Positions 29,554 to 32,014 of a stretch of DNA of 32,014 bases are shown here, piece by piece. The notes under the pieces were generated by a model. That model ran no database searches. It had not been told where the DNA came from and worked only from the letters and a program-made list of their open reading frames with translations. A program made the translations under genes and the position numbers. The stretch is from CAYMAZ01 sp964428185. GTDB lineage: Bacteria > Bacteroidota > Bacteroidia > Bacteroidales > DTU049. The stretch lies in contig CAYRXH010000019.1 in assembly GCA_964428185.1 (NCBI GenBank), positions 1-32,014 on the forward strand. Direction: 5' to 3'. Each line of letters starts with the position of its first letter. Position 1 is the first letter of the stretch.

Positions 29554-32014
29554 TTATCTGACAATATTAACAGTAGCACTGTAATCAGTATTTCCGTTAC
29601 GAGCTCTAACAAAATAGCTACCTGAAGAAAGCGAACTGGTGTTAATACTTCCCTGAAAAGAACTGTTGCAGATAAACTCACGACTCATGAGCTTTTTCCC
29701 CTGCAAGTCAAAAATTTCTGCTAATACACTTCCCGGAACCGAAGTATTGATCGCAATATTAAGAATATCATCAGCGGGATTTGGAAATACAGAGAACACA
29801 GGCTTATATCCCTGAGGTTTGCCGATATTTAGTGACTCTACAGTTGTTTCTTCAAACAACGGACTCTCCCAGATGCCACGTCCGTAGGTTGCCGCAACAA
29901 TTTCCTGAGCCTCTTACTGGATTTCCAGTTCATTGATTATTACACCCGGCAGGCCACCATTAAACAAAACCGAGGGTTCAGCTGTTTGCAACAGACTGTC
30001 ATTTGTATAAAAGACACCGATATCTGTTCCAACATACAAGCCATTCAGGGTATCGCTGTTCGAGTTAAATCCGGCCTGGTGTGCGATACAACTGACAGGA
30101 ACATTTGGAAGATTAAAGGAAATATTTTCCCATGTTGTACCTGCATCTGTTGATTTTTAGACTTTTTTCCCGTCTTGAAACCCACTGAAAGAAACTCATA
30201 CTGTTTCAGGATTGTAATGATCAACAGCGATATATGTGAGCATAGCCTGAGCCATTGGCAAACCTGTTAAAATACTCTGCCAGTCATTGCCACCATTCTT
30301 TGTTTTGTAAATTGAGCTTGAACCTGAGGCATAAATATACCATGGATCTGTTGGCGCCACTGCCAATGCTCTGAGATTCTGCATATTTCCAAATGTTGAA
30401 ATCTTTGTCCAGTTGGAACCACCATCTTCACTTTTCCAAACATTATTGAAACCGGCATATAAAATTTCCGGATTCCATGGATCCATCACAAATGGAGTCA
30501 CCCAGTCTCCTGTCTCACCCTCCCCTTTTATGGGTCCTTCAAGTCCTGAAGTGTAAGTCAGTCCACCTTCAGTATATTTGCTAAAAGCTCCGTTGTAATT
30601 TGTGGCATATATCACATTGGGATTTGTATGATGAAACATTGCTTCCATACCGTCACCACCGTATGTATTCAGCCATGCATTGTTTTTGTACAAATAAGTG
30701 CCGTTATCCTGTGTGCCACCAACAATCATATCTTTATCAGCGCGACTAAGCCCCAGTCTGTAAAACTCAGTATTGTGAACACCGTGAGAAAGATACGTCC
30801 AGTCGGTTGGCAACTCATAGCAACCGGGGATAATTTCACAGGAAATAAGATTAATACAGCTTATTACTTTATCAAGATTACCCAGCTGCAGTGAATCAGT
30901 TTTATACAGCCCACCATCGCCACCGAGAAATAGTTCTCCAGTCAAAGGGTGGTATGCCATGCAGTGCTGGTCAGCATGAACACTGGGTCCAAAATAGCCC
31001 AGCCACATAGATGCCACATTCCAGGTGGAACTGTCTCCTCCCACTCCTCCGTTTGTTGATCCCCACACATTGACTCCACCTGTGAAAATTTTATCCTTAT
31101 CGTCCGGATCAACAATGAGAGTCAGATCATAAGTGCCCTGACCTGTAGTATTGGGAGGAACCCCGGGAATTGCAAAGCCGAAATAATCACCATCAGCCCA
31201 GCCAAGAATGTTCGGAGCCAGATCTGCAGCCTGACGTGATGCCACCTTTTCCCAGTTAGCACCACCGTCAAGAGAACGATGGAAGGAATTGAACCCACCA
31301 CTGTAGCTGCATGACAATGCATAAATGCAATTGGTATCAGAAGGGGCAATGGCAATTTCTGTTCTTAAAACTGTACCTGTAACAGGAATTGTTGTAGTTA
31401 GTTCTGTCCATGTCTGTCCGAAATCTGTCGTTTTATACATCCGTGCACCTGAGCCACTGAATCCGGGCTGATAATAGCCCATGGCAAATATGGTGTTCGG
31501 ATTTCCGGGATTCTGCTCAAGATCAATAAAAACACCTGTCTGTGTCTGAGTCCAGCTCACACCACCATCATCCGAAACAAAAATTCCGTTGACACCACCT
31601 GCAACAATTCTGTTGGTATCTGTGGGATGGATAAACACCCTGCGAAGAAGAGTGACCTGCCCCTGTGAAGGAAGATAATTCAGTCCTGTAGTATCCCAGG
31701 TAGCTCCGCCGTCAACTGTTTTCAGCAATCCCATTCCAAACTGCACAGGACGTCCAGCAGCAATGGTATTATATCCGATGTATTCAATATCTCCGGTAGA
31801 CAGATACAGCACATCAGGATCCAGAGGATTGACAGCGATATCACTGACCGCCATCACAGGAAGATTGTCAGTTAGAGGCAACCATGTGCTTCCTCCGTCT
31901 GTTGTTTTCCACACTCCACCCTGAGAGGCTCCAATCCAAAATGTAAAGGTATCTGTGGGATGAAATGCAATGCAATTGATCCTTCCCATGCCGTGAATAC
32001 TCTGCGGATCAGGA
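29554..32014 (-). pseudogene. BNR/Asp-box beta-propeller protein with type A sorting tail, broken by three in-frame stops; 5' end outside the window
   Basis: One continuous frame runs from the right edge to 29554, interrupted only by TGA at 30198-30196, TAA at 30159-30157 and TAA at 29916-29914. The intact upstream part (at least 605 codons) has sortilin/BNR-like Asp-boxes such as KTTDGGSTW, KTVDGGATW, KTTDFGQTW and KSEDGGSNW. Past the first stop the frame continues sensibly: VSFSGFQDGKKV, stop, KSTDAGTTWENI, then ELEIQ, stop, EAQEIVAATYGRGIW. It ends in a Por sorting domain (about the last 85 codons, VFPNPADDILNIAI...GSYFVRARNG). From the family pattern the lost residues are probably Trp, Tyr and Tyr. 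A product ending at the first stop would lack the sorting tail and so would not be secreted normally. The start lies beyond 32014; the ATG at 31989 is internal. Confidence 0.85.

Noticed and set aside
29914..30198. Stop-codon reassignment as the explanation of the three stops
   Set aside because: TAA and TGA, as well as TAG, end clearly complete genes in the same window.
29554..32014. Frameshift or two separate genes in the propeller locus
   Set aside because: Both parts share one frame (642 bases, a multiple of three, between their ends) and the intervening codons read as the missing middle of one protein.

Overview
The window looks like chromosomal DNA from a member of the Bacteroidota, probably of the Bacteroidia. 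The main evidence is promoter architecture: TAnnTTTG -7 boxes with TTTG -33 boxes recur upstream of genes, and start codons lack Shine-Dalgarno sites. Type IX secretion sorting domains of both kinds are present (type A Por-type tails and a type B gliding-motility CHU_C tail). Other lineage-typical genes are a Porin_10-type outer-membrane protein, ApgM, a long-form urocanase and a fused FtcD.

Layout. Positions 1-399 hold the first codons of a gene leaving the left edge on the minus strand and a small element bounded by inverted repeats, probably a MITE or IS remnant. Positions 400-3456 carry plus-strand genes for an outer-membrane beta-barrel protein, a phosphomannomutase/phosphoglucomutase and a TPR lipoprotein. 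Positions 3739-11216 carry minus-strand genes: apgM, thrC, a trans-sulfuration-type PLP enzyme, ychF and a porin. Positions 11251-16640 hold a complete minus-strand ribosomal RNA operon, 16S - tRNA-Ile(GAT) - tRNA-Ala(TGC) - 23S - 5S. It has three tandem promoters, boxA-like motifs and a strong terminator. Positions 16760-19978 encode a large secreted adhesin-like protein with four 145-residue tandem repeats and a CHU_C tail. Positions 20143-29439 carry histidine-degradation genes (hutI, ftcD, hutU, all on the minus strand), interrupted by two plus-strand secreted C10 cysteine peptidases in tandem. From 29554 to the right edge lies a large BNR/Asp-box protein gene with a type A tail, broken by three in-frame stop codons and no frameshift.

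How the genes fit together. HutU, HutI and FtcD cover urocanate to imidazolonepropionate to formiminoglutamate, then transfer and deamination of the formimino group onto tetrahydrofolate. Histidine ammonia-lyase is not in the window. The C10 peptidases are predicted to be exported by type IX secretion and would yield peptides and amino acids outside the cell; a link to the neighbouring histidine catabolism is only an inference from position. ThrC and the trans-sulfuration enzyme both use activated homoserine and mark the threonine/methionine branch. I did not find a wholly new defence or mobile system. The most notable signals are the nonsense-only lesions in the BNR gene, the mosaic 435-bp repeats, the triple rrn promoter, the small inverted-repeat element at the left edge, and the peptidase pair inside the hut locus.
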